Program-made: the position numbers and the translations under genes
Notes under the pieces: generated by a model
Databases searched by the model: none
Told to the model about the DNA's origin: nothing
What the model saw: the letters and a program-made list of their open reading frames with translations, nothing else
Part shown: piece by piece, positions 24,555 to 32,615 of the stretch
How positions within the stretch are numbered: the first letter of the stretch is position 1
Layout of the letters: each line of letters begins with the position of its first letter
From: Streptomyces sp. SID3343
GTDB lineage: Bacteria > Actinomycetota > Actinomycetes > Streptomycetales > Streptomycetaceae
NCBI RefSeq assembly: GCF_009865215.1
Contig: NZ_WWJX01000691.1
Location: forward strand, 1-38,071
Length of the DNA stretch: 38,071 nucleotides
Direction of reading: 5' to 3'

Positions 24555-25724
24555 GTGGCCGGCATTGGGGCACCTCGCGTGCTTGTGGAGGGCGCACTCA
24601 CCGGGCCCGCCTCGGTGGACCTGGATCAGGGTCGCATCGTCGAGGTCGTACCGGGGGTCGACCGGCTCACGGGCCCGCGCGACGTACGGCTGTCGCACGG
24701 CACCCTGACCCCCGGCCTGGTCGATCTCCAGCTCAACGGCGCCTTCGGCCACGACTTCGTGGCCGCCGACGCGAGCGCCTGGCGTGAAGTCGCCGCCCGG
24801 CTGCCCTCGACCGGCGTCACCGCGTTCTGCCCCACCTTCATCACCGGCGACCTGGACACGCTCACGACGGCCCTCGTGCGGGCCGTCGAACTGCGCGCCA
24901 AGTTCGCCCAGGAGCCCATCGCCCGCGACCTGGGTGTGCACCTCGAAGGGCCGTTCCTGTCCCCCGCCCGGGTCGGCACCCATCCCCCGCAGCACCTGCG
25001 CGAGCCCACTCCGGAGCTCGTCGGCCGCCTGCTCGACGACGACGCGGTGCGAGACGCGCTCGCGATGATCACGCTCGCCCCCGAACTTCCCGGTGCGCTC
25101 GAGGCCATTCGACGCATCGTCGCCGCGGGGATCCGAGTCTCGGCCGGACACACGGACGCGACCGCCGCCGAGATGTCCGCCGCCGCGGACGCGGGCGCGA
25201 CCATGGTCACCCACCTGTTCAACGCCCAGCGCGGCCTGGGCCACCGCGAGCCCGGCGTGGTCGGCGCGGCGCTGAGCGATCCGCGCCTGACCCCGGGCCT
25301 GATCGCCGACCTGCACCACGTCGTGGGTCCGGTGTGCTCGCTGGTCCTACGGGTCGCGGGCGAGCGTACGGCGCTGGTCACCGACGCGATGGCCGCCGCG
25401 GGCATGCCGCCCGGGCAGTACCGGCTCGGCGACGTCGACGTCACGCTCGTCGAGGGTGACGTCCCGCGCAACCTCGACGGCACGATCGCCGGCTCCGCGC
25501 TGACCCTGGACGTCGCCGTCCGCAACCTGGTCGGCCTGGGCAACGACCCGGCCCGAGTACTCACTTCGGCGAGCCGCGTGCCCGCCGACGCGCTCGGCCG
25601 CACCGACCTGGGCCGGATCGCGCCGGGCGCCGCCGCAGACCTCGTGTGGTGGAGCGACGACTGGACGGTCCTCAAGACCTGGGTCGGCGGCGTCGTCGCC
25701 TACGAAGCCGACCGAGCGGCCTGA
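24555..25724 (+). CDS. nagA: N-acetylglucosamine-6-phosphate deacetylase
   Basis: A 389-residue cytoplasmic metal-dependent amidohydrolase that removes acetate from GlcNAc-6-P to give GlcN-6-P, the effector that releases DasR in Streptomyces. Motifs: GLVDLQLNGAFGHDF (54-68), LGVHLEGPFLSPAR with metal ligand E131, H199 in SAGHTDA, H220 in THLFNAQ, DLHHV near 254, and the catalytic D277 in LVTDAMAAAG. GTG 24555 has AAGG about 6 nt upstream. Two dre-like operators precede it, which fits repression by DasR. It is transcribed in the same direction as bioF, 167 bp away. Confidence 0.95.
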   Translation: MAGIGAPRVLVEGALTGPASVDLDQGRIVEVVPGVDRLTGPRDVRLSHGTLTPGLVDLQLNGAFGHDFVAADASAWREVAARLPSTGVTAFCPTFITGDLDTLTTALVRAVELRAKFAQEPIARDLGVHLEGPFLSPARVGTHPPQHLREPTPELVGRLLDDDAVRDALAMITLAPELPGALEAIRRIVAAGIRVSAGHTDATAAEMSAAADAGATMVTHLFNAQRGLGHREPGVVGAALSDPRLTPGLIADLHHVVGPVCSLVLRVAGERTALVTDAMAAAGMPPGQYRLGDVDVTLVEGDVPRNLDGTIAGSALTLDVAVRNLVGLGNDPARVLTSASRVPADALGRTDLGRIAPGAAADLVWWSDDWTVLKTWVGGVVAYEADRAA

Positions 25725-25795
25725 TCCCGGGGGATCCGCCCCCCGCAGTGGGCCTCGCGCCGTTAGGGCGCCCCTCGACGGGGCAGCCGCGCTTC

Positions 25796-26065
25796 ATGGA
25801 CACCAAAAACCTGCCCTACCGCCCGATCGGCCTGCTTGCCGGCATGGGTGCGGGCGTACTCGCCGGCAAAGTGTTCGACCGCGCCTGGACGGCCGCCACC
25901 GGCCAGGACGAGGCGCCCGATCCGCTGGACCGCGACCGCGGTTGGGGTGAACTCCTGCTCGCCGCGGCGATCGAGGGCGCGATATTCGCCGTCGTGCGCA
26001 CCGCCGTGGACCGCGCGGGCGCGTACGGCGTACAAAAGTCCACCGGCACATGGCCCGAGCACTGA
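25796..26065 (+). CDS. DUF4235 small membrane protein
   Basis: An 89-residue protein with two hydrophobic stretches (about 11-25 and 52-66) around a charged loop containing GRGWGELLLAAAIEGA. This arrangement is typical of the DUF4235 family of small actinobacterial membrane proteins, whose function is unknown. ATG 25796 gives the family-like start (M)DTKNLPYRPIG, although no clear ribosome site precedes it. An upstream reading from 25646 overlaps nagA and is rejected. It may be read through from nagA, 71 bp upstream. Confidence 0.75.
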   Translation: MDTKNLPYRPIGLLAGMGAGVLAGKVFDRAWTAATGQDEAPDPLDRDRGWGELLLAAAIEGAIFAVVRTAVDRAGAYGVQKSTGTWPEH

Positions 26066-26274
26066 CCGGGCGACGCCGCGGCCGAGCGCGGGCACCAGAG
26101 CAGCCGGGCACCCGAGCAGGCCAAGCACCCGACGGGGCGACGCACCGGCCGCCGAGTACGCGGGCACCCGACCGGGGGCGACCTCGAACCGCTCGGCCGA
26201 GCACCCGAAAACCCGTGCCGAGTCCGCCCCTCGCGACCCTGGTTGTCGGTCGGGCTCGCGAAGTAACCTGAAAA

Positions 26275-26315
26275 CGCCGCCGGCCCGGGAGTGGGTGGCT
26301 TCCGGGCCGGCGGCG
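26275..26315. terminator. Bidirectional terminator hairpin, DUF4235 / SIS gene
   Basis: A 14-bp perfect GC stem (26275-26288 with 26302-26315) with a 13-nt loop, between convergent genes. A second, 8-bp hairpin CACGTCAT / ATGACGTG (26318-26325 with 26333-26340) abuts it and lies directly behind the SIS gene stop. Confidence 0.8.
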
Positions 26316-26342
26316 ATCACGTCATCCCCTCCATGACGTGGG

Positions 26343-27413
26343 TCAGTGCGTTTCGGTGACCTTCGCCAGCGCACGCGGCGCGTCGGGGTCGAGGCCGCGG
26401 GCCATGGTCACCTCGTAGGCCAGGAGTTGCAGCGGGATGATCTCCAGGATCGGCTGGACCTCCTCGGCGACGCCCTCGGGGAGGGCGAAGCCGGCCGAGG
26501 CCGCGGCGACCTGTTCGGCGTTGCCGATCACCATCAGGTCGGCGCCGCGACCGCGCAGGCGTTCCAGGACCGGTTGCAGGGCATCGCCGCCCTTGCCGTC
26601 GGGGACCACGGCGATCACCGGGCTGACGTTGTCGACCATGGCCAGCGGGCCGTGCAACAGGTCGGCGCCCGAGAACGGCTGCGCCGGGATGTAGCTGGTC
26701 TCCATGATCTTCAGCGCCGCCTCGCGCGCCGTCGGGTAACCGTAGCCGCGCGACGTGATCACCAGGCGCTGCGCGAAGCGGTAGCGCTGCGCCAGCTCGG
26801 CGATCTCGTCCCGGCGGGCCAAGATCGCGCCCGCCAGGTCCGGCAGTACGAGCGCGTCCGTGCCGTCGCGACCGCGCAGGCCCTCGACGAACAGGTACAG
26901 CGCGAGCAGTTCGGCGGTGTACGTCTTCGTCGCGGGCAGGGCCTTCTCGGGCCCCGCGAGCACGTCGATGTGGAATTCCGACACCGCGGCGAGCGCGGAG
27001 GCGGGGTTGTTGGTCACCGACAGGGTGATCGCGCCGGCCTTGCGGGCCGCCTCGGTGGACGCCACCAGGTCGGGCGAGCCGCCCGACTGGGACACCGTGA
27101 TCACCAGGCAGTCGGTCAGGTCCGGCTCCGCGCCGTACGCCGTCGTCGTCGACATCGAGGTGAGCCCGGCCGGCTTCCCGAGCAGCACCTCGATCAGGTA
27201 CTTCGCGTACAGCGCGGCGTTGTCGCTGGTACCGCGCGCGGTCAGGAGCACGAACCGCGGGTTGCGGGCGGCGATCTCGGCCGCGACGGCCCGGATCGCC
27301 GGTGCCCCCTCGGTCAGGATCCGGCGCAGGACGGCCGGCTGCTCCGCCATCTCGGCGGACATGATCTTGCCCCGGTTGGGTGCCAGGACGTCACGGTCGT
27401 CGGTGGCGGACAT
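26343..27413 (-). CDS. SIS-domain aminosugar isomerase/deaminase, candidate NagB-II glucosamine-6-P deaminase
   Basis: A 356-residue cytoplasmic protein with two SIS sugar-phosphate domains: TARGTSDNAALYAKYL (about 58-73) and TVSQSGGSPDL (about 105-115) in the first, and TSRGYGYPTAREAALKIMET in the second. The end, PRALAKVTETH, resembles the GlmS C-terminus. The glutamine amidotransferase domain of GlmS is absent, so it is more likely a deaminase (NagB-II/GlmD type) that converts GlcN-6-P to fructose-6-P and ammonia. It is the last gene of the das operon, 54 bp after dasD, which suits that step. The classical NagB found at this position in S. coelicolor is unrelated in fold. ATG 27413 has GGAAGG 7 nt upstream. 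The substrate is inferred. Confidence 0.85.
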   Translation of the reverse strand: MSATDDRDVLAPNRGKIMSAEMAEQPAVLRRILTEGAPAIRAVAAEIAARNPRFVLLTARGTSDNAALYAKYLIEVLLGKPAGLTSMSTTTAYGAEPDLTDCLVITVSQSGGSPDLVASTEAARKAGAITLSVTNNPASALAAVSEFHIDVLAGPEKALPATKTYTAELLALYLFVEGLRGRDGTDALVLPDLAGAILARRDEIAELAQRYRFAQRLVITSRGYGYPTAREAALKIMETSYIPAQPFSGADLLHGPLAMVDNVSPVIAVVPDGKGGDALQPVLERLRGRGADLMVIGNAEQVAAASAGFALPEGVAEEVQPILEIIPLQLLAYEVTMARGLDPDAPRALAKVTETH

Positions 27414-27467
27414 GGTGCGGCCTTCCGTTGGTTTCACTGGCTGATACTCGATTCGAACACGGACCGG

Positions 27468-28934
27468 TCAATCGAGCCGGCGGCCCGTCAGGATCTCCGC
27501 CGCGGCGATCCCACACACCTTGGCGGCACCGTACGTGGCGAGATGGGCGGCGCCCGGAGTGGCAGCTCCGGGCAGGCCCATCTCGACCACGACGGCGTCC
27601 GGCCGCGCGGCGAGCAGGCTCGCCACGATCTCGGTCGCCCACGCGTGCCGGTCCAGGTTGCGGACCGCCACGACGAGGGGTCGGTCGACCGCCGCGCGCA
27701 GTTGGTCGTCGACCAGCTGCGGTTCGGCCGTTCGGAAGCGGGCAACGGTCGTGCCCGGCAGGAGCTCGGCCAGGATCGCGCCGACCCCCCAGGGGGTCTG
27801 CTCGCCGACCGCGATGTTGGCGGTCGGGGCGAGCTCGACGACGTGCGGGGCGACGGTGATCGGCTCGACGGTCCCGGTCACCCGAATCGCGCGGCGCGCG
27901 ACGGCCAGGCCGAGCGCGTGGTCGACCGGTTCGGCGTCGCCGACCTTGGCCCACGCGGCGAGCGCGTGCACGCGGCCGGCGGCCTCGGCGAGTCGCTCCT
28001 CGGGCAACCGGCCCTCCACCACCGCCGCCACAAGCGCGTCGCGCAGGTGCAGCACGGTCTCCTCGTCGCACAGACCGCCACCCACGCACACCGCGTCGAC
28101 GCCGGCCGCGATCGCGCGGACCGTGCCGTCGGCGATGCCGTACGTGTGCGCGACCGCGCCCATCTCGATGGCGTCGGTGACGATCAGACCGTCGTAGCCC
28201 AGTTCCTCGCGCAGCAGCCCGGTCATGATCCGTCGGGACAGCGTCGCGGGGACCTCGGTGTCGTAGGCCGGCAGCAGGATGTGCGCGGTCATGATCGCCT
28301 TGGTGCCGGCCGCGATGCTCGCGTGGAACGGGACCAGCTCGCGCGCGGCGAGCGTCTCGCGGGAGACGTCGACGCGCGGCAGGCCCAGGTGCGAGTCGAT
28401 CGCGGTGTCGCCGTGGCCGGGGAAGTGCTTGACGCACGCGGCCACGCCGGCGGCCTGCAACCCGGTCACGTACGCGGCGGTGTGCGCCGCGACCAGCTCG
28501 GGATCGGCCCCGAAGGAGCGCACCCCGATGATCGGGTTGTCCGGGTTGGAGTTGACGTCGGCCGACGGCGCCCAGTTGAGGTTGACGCCGTAGCCGGCCA
28601 GTTCACGGCCCAGACCCCGAGCCACGCCCTCGGTCAGCTCGACGTCGTCGACGATCCCGAGCGCGAGGTTGCCCGGCCACATGCTGCCGGTGTTCACGTG
28701 CATCCGGGTGACGTCGCCGCCCTCCTCGTCGATCGCGACGATGAGGTCGGGGTTGTCCCGGCGCAGTTCCCGGGTGAGGGCGGTGACCTGCTCGGGGGTC
28801 GCGATGTTGCGACCGAACAGCCCCACCGAGCCCAGGCCGCCGGCGACGTGCCGATGGACCCAGTCGGGCGCGGTGTGGCCCGCGAAACCGGGCTGGAGGA
28901 TGGCGAGCGCCAAGCGCTGTAGACGTTCGGACAT
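27468..28934 (-). CDS. dasD: Glycoside hydrolase family 3 beta-N-acetylglucosaminidase (DasD)
   Basis: A 488-residue GH3 enzyme without a signal peptide, so cytoplasmic. It should split imported N,N'-diacetylchitobiose into GlcNAc. KHFPGHGDTAIDSH (169-182) is the NagZ-type signature, with D180/H182 as the acid/base dyad. D254 in IVTDAIEMGA is the likely nucleophile. IDEEGGDVTRM (69-79) binds substrate. The C-terminal domain (about 340-488) is of the GH3 second type. It starts 6 bp after dasC, with an AAAGGG about 10 nt upstream, so it is in the dasABC operon. A role in peptidoglycan recycling is an alternative, but the context favours chitobiose. Confidence 0.92.
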   Translation of the reverse strand: MSERLQRLALAILQPGFAGHTAPDWVHRHVAGGLGSVGLFGRNIATPEQVTALTRELRRDNPDLIVAIDEEGGDVTRMHVNTGSMWPGNLALGIVDDVELTEGVARGLGRELAGYGVNLNWAPSADVNSNPDNPIIGVRSFGADPELVAAHTAAYVTGLQAAGVAACVKHFPGHGDTAIDSHLGLPRVDVSRETLAARELVPFHASIAAGTKAIMTAHILLPAYDTEVPATLSRRIMTGLLREELGYDGLIVTDAIEMGAVAHTYGIADGTVRAIAAGVDAVCVGGGLCDEETVLHLRDALVAAVVEGRLPEERLAEAAGRVHALAAWAKVGDAEPVDHALGLAVARRAIRVTGTVEPITVAPHVVELAPTANIAVGEQTPWGVGAILAELLPGTTVARFRTAEPQLVDDQLRAAVDRPLVVAVRNLDRHAWATEIVASLLAARPDAVVVEMGLPGAATPGAAHLATYGAAKVCGIAAAEILTGRRLD

Positions 28935-28940
28935 GGTCGA

Positions 28941-29774
28941 TCAGCCCTTTACCGCGCCGGACGTGAGGCCACCGGTGACCCTGCCCTGGAGTACCAGGAA
29001 GATCGCCAGGACCGGAAGCATGAACAGGGTGGAGGCGGCCATGATGGCGCCCCAGTCGGTGGAGATCCCGTTGCTGAAGGAGTTGAGCCAGGTCGGCAGG
29101 GTGCGCTGCTCCGGGTTGTTGATCAGCAACGCGTTGGCGAACGCGAACTCGTTCCACGCGGTGATGAACCCGAACAGCGACGTGGACAGCAGCCCCGGGG
29201 CGAGCAGCGGGAAGACGATCTTGCGGAACGCGGTGAACCGTGAACAGCCGTCCACCCGCGCCGCCTCTTCGAGCTCGACCGGGATTCCGCCCAGGAAGCC
29301 GCGCAGGGTCACGATCGAGAAGGGCAGCGTCATCACGAAGTAGATCCCCGTGAGCATCGGCAGCGAGTCCAGCAGATCGTTGTCGCGCGCGATGATGTAC
29401 ATCGGGATCATCAGCGCTTCCCACGGCGCCATCTGCGCGATGAACACCATGAGGATGAAGGGCGCGCGGCCCTTCCATTCCATGCGCGCCACCGCGAACG
29501 CGGCGAAACAGGCGACCAGCAGCGCGAGGATCACGCCCGCGCCCGCGACCAGCAGGCTGTTGCGCCAATAGTCCCAGAACTGCGGCACGTTCGTCGCGCT
29601 CTCGAAGTTCGTGAACGAGATAGAGCTCGGCCAGAACTTCGGGGTCGCCGACTGGATGTCCTTCTGCGGCTTGAAGGCCGTCAGAATCATCCAGTAAACG
29701 GGAAATATGGAGATCGCGAATACCAACAGGGCGGCGATGTTGAGCGGAATCCGCTTCAGGGTACGCGTTTTCAC
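28941..29774 (-). CDS. dasC: Carbohydrate ABC transporter permease DasC
   Basis: A 277-residue permease of the MalG type with six predicted helices. The cytoplasmic EAA loop is readable as EAARVDGCSRFTAFRKI..PLLAPG (about 188-214), where the shared ATPase docks. It forms the channel with DasB for uptake of chitobiose bound by DasA. The start is GTG 29774, overlapping the dasB stop as GTGA, so the permeases are translationally coupled. As in Streptomyces, no ATPase gene is in the cluster; MsiK normally supplies it in trans. Confidence 0.93.
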   Translation of the reverse strand: MKTRTLKRIPLNIAALLVFAISIFPVYWMILTAFKPQKDIQSATPKFWPSSISFTNFESATNVPQFWDYWRNSLLVAGAGVILALLVACFAAFAVARMEWKGRAPFILMVFIAQMAPWEALMIPMYIIARDNDLLDSLPMLTGIYFVMTLPFSIVTLRGFLGGIPVELEEAARVDGCSRFTAFRKIVFPLLAPGLLSTSLFGFITAWNEFAFANALLINNPEQRTLPTWLNSFSNGISTDWGAIMAASTLFMLPVLAIFLVLQGRVTGGLTSGAVKG

Positions 29775-30817
29775 TTCTCGGTCTCCCGCTCCTGCTTGAA
29801 CATCAGACGGAAGTAAAAGACGAGCATCACGGCGAGCATGAGCACGGTCAGCGTGGAAATCGCGCCCGACATGTCGAACTGCTTGAGCGAGATTCCCGTC
29901 TGGAACGCGTACACGGGAAGCGTGCGGATCTCGTTCATCGGCCCGTTCTCACCCGCGATCGACCAGATCTGCGCGAAGGACTTGAAGATCCAGATCACTT
30001 CGAGCGAGGTCACCAGCCCGAAGATCGGGCGCAGGATCGGGAAGGTGATCGAGCGGAAGATCCGCACCGGGCCTGCCCCGTCGAGTCGCGCCGACTCGTA
30101 CACGTCGGTCGACATCGTGGTCAGACCCGCGTAGATGGTCAGCGTCGCGAACGGGATCGACTGCCACACGATCAGCAGGGTGACCACGGTGAGCGTCGAG
30201 AAGCCGTCCGCGAACCACGCGTAGTTCTTGAACGAGTCGAAGCCCAACTCGACCAGCGCCCAGTTGACGACGCCGTTGTCCGAGCGGAAGAGCCATTTGA
30301 AGATCGTGGTGGCCGCGATGACCGGCGTCGCCCACGCGGCGACCAGGCCGATCAGGACCAGGATGCGCATGCTCTTGCCGAGCTTCATCAGCATGAGCGC
30401 GCACAGGGTGGAGATCACCATGATCGCCACGACGTTGACCGCGGTGAAGTAGAAGGTGCGCTTGGTGACTTCCCAGAACTCGGGGTCCTTCAGCGTCTCC
30501 TGGTAGTTCTCCCAGCCGACGTAGTCGGCGGAACGCGAGATCAGCTGCTTGAACCGGTAGTGCTGGAACGACAGCAGGACGTTCCGGACCATCGGGTAGA
30601 ACAGCAGGAAGGCGATCCCGAGGATCGCGGGCGCGACGAGCAGGTAGGGGGTTACCAGCTTCACGATCCCCGACGGCTTGCGTGGGGGGTTCATTGCGCG
30701 TCTGGTACCGGTGGGTGGTACCTCGTTGCGCGGGGGCTGCGTAGGTGTCGCGACCACCGCGTCTGCCTTGGAGGCTGACACAGCTGCCTTCCCGTTGTTC
30801 GGTGTCAAGGGTCTCAT
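29771..30817 (-). CDS. dasB: Carbohydrate ABC transporter permease DasB
   Basis: A 348-residue permease of the MalF type. A hydrophilic N-terminal stretch of about 50 residues is followed by six helices beginning VTPYLLVAPAILGIAFLLFYP. The EAA loop is YESARLDGAGPVRIFRSITFP (about 240-260). It pairs with DasC. ATG 30817 gives the longest form, but no good ribosome site precedes it; ATG 30694 (MNPPRKPSG) would shorten the N-terminus by 41 residues without touching the membrane part. It is 177 bp after dasA, with a strong hairpin in the gap. Confidence 0.92.
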   Translation of the reverse strand: MRPLTPNNGKAAVSASKADAVVATPTQPPRNEVPPTGTRRAMNPPRKPSGIVKLVTPYLLVAPAILGIAFLLFYPMVRNVLLSFQHYRFKQLISRSADYVGWENYQETLKDPEFWEVTKRTFYFTAVNVVAIMVISTLCALMLMKLGKSMRILVLIGLVAAWATPVIAATTIFKWLFRSDNGVVNWALVELGFDSFKNYAWFADGFSTLTVVTLLIVWQSIPFATLTIYAGLTTMSTDVYESARLDGAGPVRIFRSITFPILRPIFGLVTSLEVIWIFKSFAQIWSIAGENGPMNEIRTLPVYAFQTGISLKQFDMSGAISTLTVLMLAVMLVFYFRLMFKQERETEK

Positions 30818-30901
30818 CGGCCGGTGTGGCCGGGGCGGAACGTGGCGAGAACGCGGTACCGGCGACGATCACCGCCGGTAAGCCGCGCCGGGCGCCGGTG
30901 C

Positions 30902-30935
30902 GGCTCCCGCCGAGGGGTGTCCCTCGGCGGGAGCC
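30902..30935 (-). terminator. Intercistronic hairpin between dasA and dasB
   Basis: A perfect 15-bp stem (30902-30916 with 30921-30935) with a 4-nt loop, no T-run, lying within an operon. It probably acts as a partial terminator or RNase barrier so that dasA is expressed above dasBC, as is usual for binding proteins. Confidence 0.8.
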
Positions 30936-30994
30936 GGCCGTTCGGCCTGCCTGCACTTCACCCGATCCGACCGGTGGACCGAGTGGGTGCCGGG

Positions 30995-32293
30995 TCAGTT
31001 CTTGGTGTTGAGCGTCTTCTCGATGGACGCGTTGGCTTCCTTGCCGGCCGCGACGGGGTCGCCACCGGTGAGCACCTTGGTCAGGTACGCCTTGATCGGG
31101 TTGTTCTCCTCGACGGAGGCCCAGTTCGGCGAGTTCGGGGTGGCGAAGCCGTTCTTGGCGCCCTCGGTCATCGTGGTGATGCCCGGGTCGTTGGTCAGGG
31201 TCGCGCCCAGGCTCAGCTTGGCGGGCAGGAAGCCCAGGTTCGACGCCAGCTTGGTCTGCCAGTCGTCCTGGCTGAACTGCTTGACGACGTCGATCGCCAG
31301 GTCGTGGTTCTTCGACGCCTCGGGGACCATCAGGTCCGAACCGCCGGTCAGGACCGGGGCGGTCTTGCCCGCTTCCTTGCTCGGGATCGGGAAGAAGCCG
31401 AACTTGTCCTTCAGGGCGGGGTTCGTCTTCGCGACGACGGCCGCCTGGCCCGGGATCTCGACGAACGTGGCGGTCTTGCCGTTGTCGGCCGCGATCACGT
31501 CGGGCTGGGTCTTCTCGTCGGTGTCCTTCGGACCCTTGCCGGCGGCGTTGAGCTCCTTGTAGAAGTTCACGGCGGCGACGGCCTGGGGGGTGTCCAGGTT
31601 CGCCTTCCACTTGTCGCCGGTCTTGGTCGCGATGTCCACGCCCTCGTCCTTGAGGAAGCTCGCGAAGACATACCAGTTCTGCGCCGGCAGGTAGATGCCC
31701 TGCTGGTCGCCGGTGTTGAGCTGCTTCGCCGCCGCGAGCCAGTCGGCCCGCGACTTCGGCGGGGTGAGGTTGGCCTTGGCGAAGATTTCCTTGTTGTAAA
31801 GGACGACGCGGTTGGCGGCGTAGAACGGAATACCGTAGGTCTTCCCGTCGACCTTGCCCGGCTCGGCCAGACCGGGGTTCCAGTCCTTGCTGCCGCCGAT
31901 GGCGTCGATCTTGGAGGTGAGGTCCATCAGGCCACCCGACGCCGCGTACTGGGCGATCTGGGTGTTGCCGGCCTCGATGACATCCGGAGCGTCGTTGCTC
32001 GCCAGCGCGCTGGTGATCTTCTGGCCGATGCCGTTCCACTGCTGGATCTGGATGTCCAGCTTGGCGCCCGGGTGGTCCGCCTCGAACTTGGCCTTGAACT
32101 GCGCGGCGTATTCGTCGGTGACGGTGTCCTTCATCAGCCAGACGCGAACGGTCTTACCGTTGGCCGGGGCCGGGGCGCTGTTCGCCGTGCCCGGCTTGTT
32201 GTCCTTTTTGTCATCGCTGCTGTCGGATCCACAGGCAGCAACTCCGGTCAGCGCCGCCGCGACACCGGCCGCGACGAGAAGACGACGCTTCAC
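30995..32293 (-). CDS. dasA: Chitobiose-binding lipoprotein DasA (ABC transporter substrate-binding protein)
   Basis: A 432-residue extracytoplasmic sugar-binding lipoprotein of the family 1 type. KRRLLVAAGVAAALTGVAAC is the signal peptide, with the lipobox ending at C21, followed by a flexible Ser/Asp/Lys-rich tether. The mature protein has the typical WLMKD start, the QQWNGIGQKITSALASNDAPDV segment early on, and IPFYAANRVVLYNKEIF near 150. It delivers N,N'-diacetylchitobiose to DasBC. GTG 32293 has GAGGAGG about 5 nt upstream; the longer ATG form at 32377 would mask the signal peptide. It is the first gene of dasA-dasB-dasC-dasD-SIS and divergent from dasR, with two dre sites between. Confidence 0.95.
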   Translation of the reverse strand: MKRRLLVAAGVAAALTGVAACGSDSSDDKKDNKPGTANSAPAPANGKTVRVWLMKDTVTDEYAAQFKAKFEADHPGAKLDIQIQQWNGIGQKITSALASNDAPDVIEAGNTQIAQYAASGGLMDLTSKIDAIGGSKDWNPGLAEPGKVDGKTYGIPFYAANRVVLYNKEIFAKANLTPPKSRADWLAAAKQLNTGDQQGIYLPAQNWYVFASFLKDEGVDIATKTGDKWKANLDTPQAVAAVNFYKELNAAGKGPKDTDEKTQPDVIAADNGKTATFVEIPGQAAVVAKTNPALKDKFGFFPIPSKEAGKTAPVLTGGSDLMVPEASKNHDLAIDVVKQFSQDDWQTKLASNLGFLPAKLSLGATLTNDPGITTMTEGAKNGFATPNSPNWASVEENNPIKAYLTKVLTGGDPVAAGKEANASIEKTLNTKN

Positions 32294-32454
32294 TACATCC
32301 TCCTCAGGATGTCGGGCACCGCGGTTCGGTGTGGAGAGCCGATGTCGCCCCGACGATCCGTGAGGTGCGCGGACCACCCGAGTCCCCCACTGGGGAGGGG
32401 ACTCGAAAGGGAAAACACTGACGCACCAGGGACGAGGGTTGCGCGGTGACCATC

Positions 32455-32470
32455 AATGGTTTAGACCATT
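32455..32470. promoter_or_regulatory. DasR-type operator (dre), dasA-dasR site 1
   Basis: AATGGTTTAGACCATT has perfect 6-bp arms around TTAG and matches 13 of 16 positions of the dre consensus. Confidence 0.8.
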
Positions 32471-32476
32471 TCGGAG

Positions 32477-32492
32477 GTTGGCATAGACCAAT
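32477..32492. promoter_or_regulatory. DasR-type operator (dre), dasA-dasR site 2
   Basis: GTTGGCATAGACCAAT matches 11 of 16 positions of the dre consensus, with TTGG and CCAA arms. It lies 6 bp after site 1. Confidence 0.6.
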
Positions 32493-32615
32493 TGGGGTGT
32501 CAAGGTTCCGTAGACGGCGAAGCCACGCCGTTATCGGACCGACATCCGCGCTCCTGGTCCTGGGGGGATCGGTGGTCGTGCCACGATGGGGACCGAACGT
32601 GTCAGGAGGGCACCG

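Larger units (their letters stand above)
32294..32615. promoter_or_regulatory. dasA-dasR divergent control region
   Basis: A 322-bp gap that must carry both promoters. Two dre-like operators lie near its middle (32455-32492). I could not assign -35/-10 boxes with confidence, and no gene is supported. Confidence 0.7.

Noticed and set aside
27414..27467. Possible dre site between dasD and the SIS gene
   Set aside because: TTGGTTTCACTGG and GACCGGTC pieces are present, but they do not assemble into a palindrome matching the dre consensus.
26346..28922. 858-codon plus-strand frame over the SIS and dasD genes
   Set aside because: Shadow of two well-supported minus-strand enzymes; the Arg/Gly/Asp/His composition matches no family.
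29949..32039. 696-codon minus-strand frame overlapping dasA and dasB
   Set aside because: Out-of-frame reading of the same strand; a frameshifted shadow of DasA and DasB, both of which are intact.
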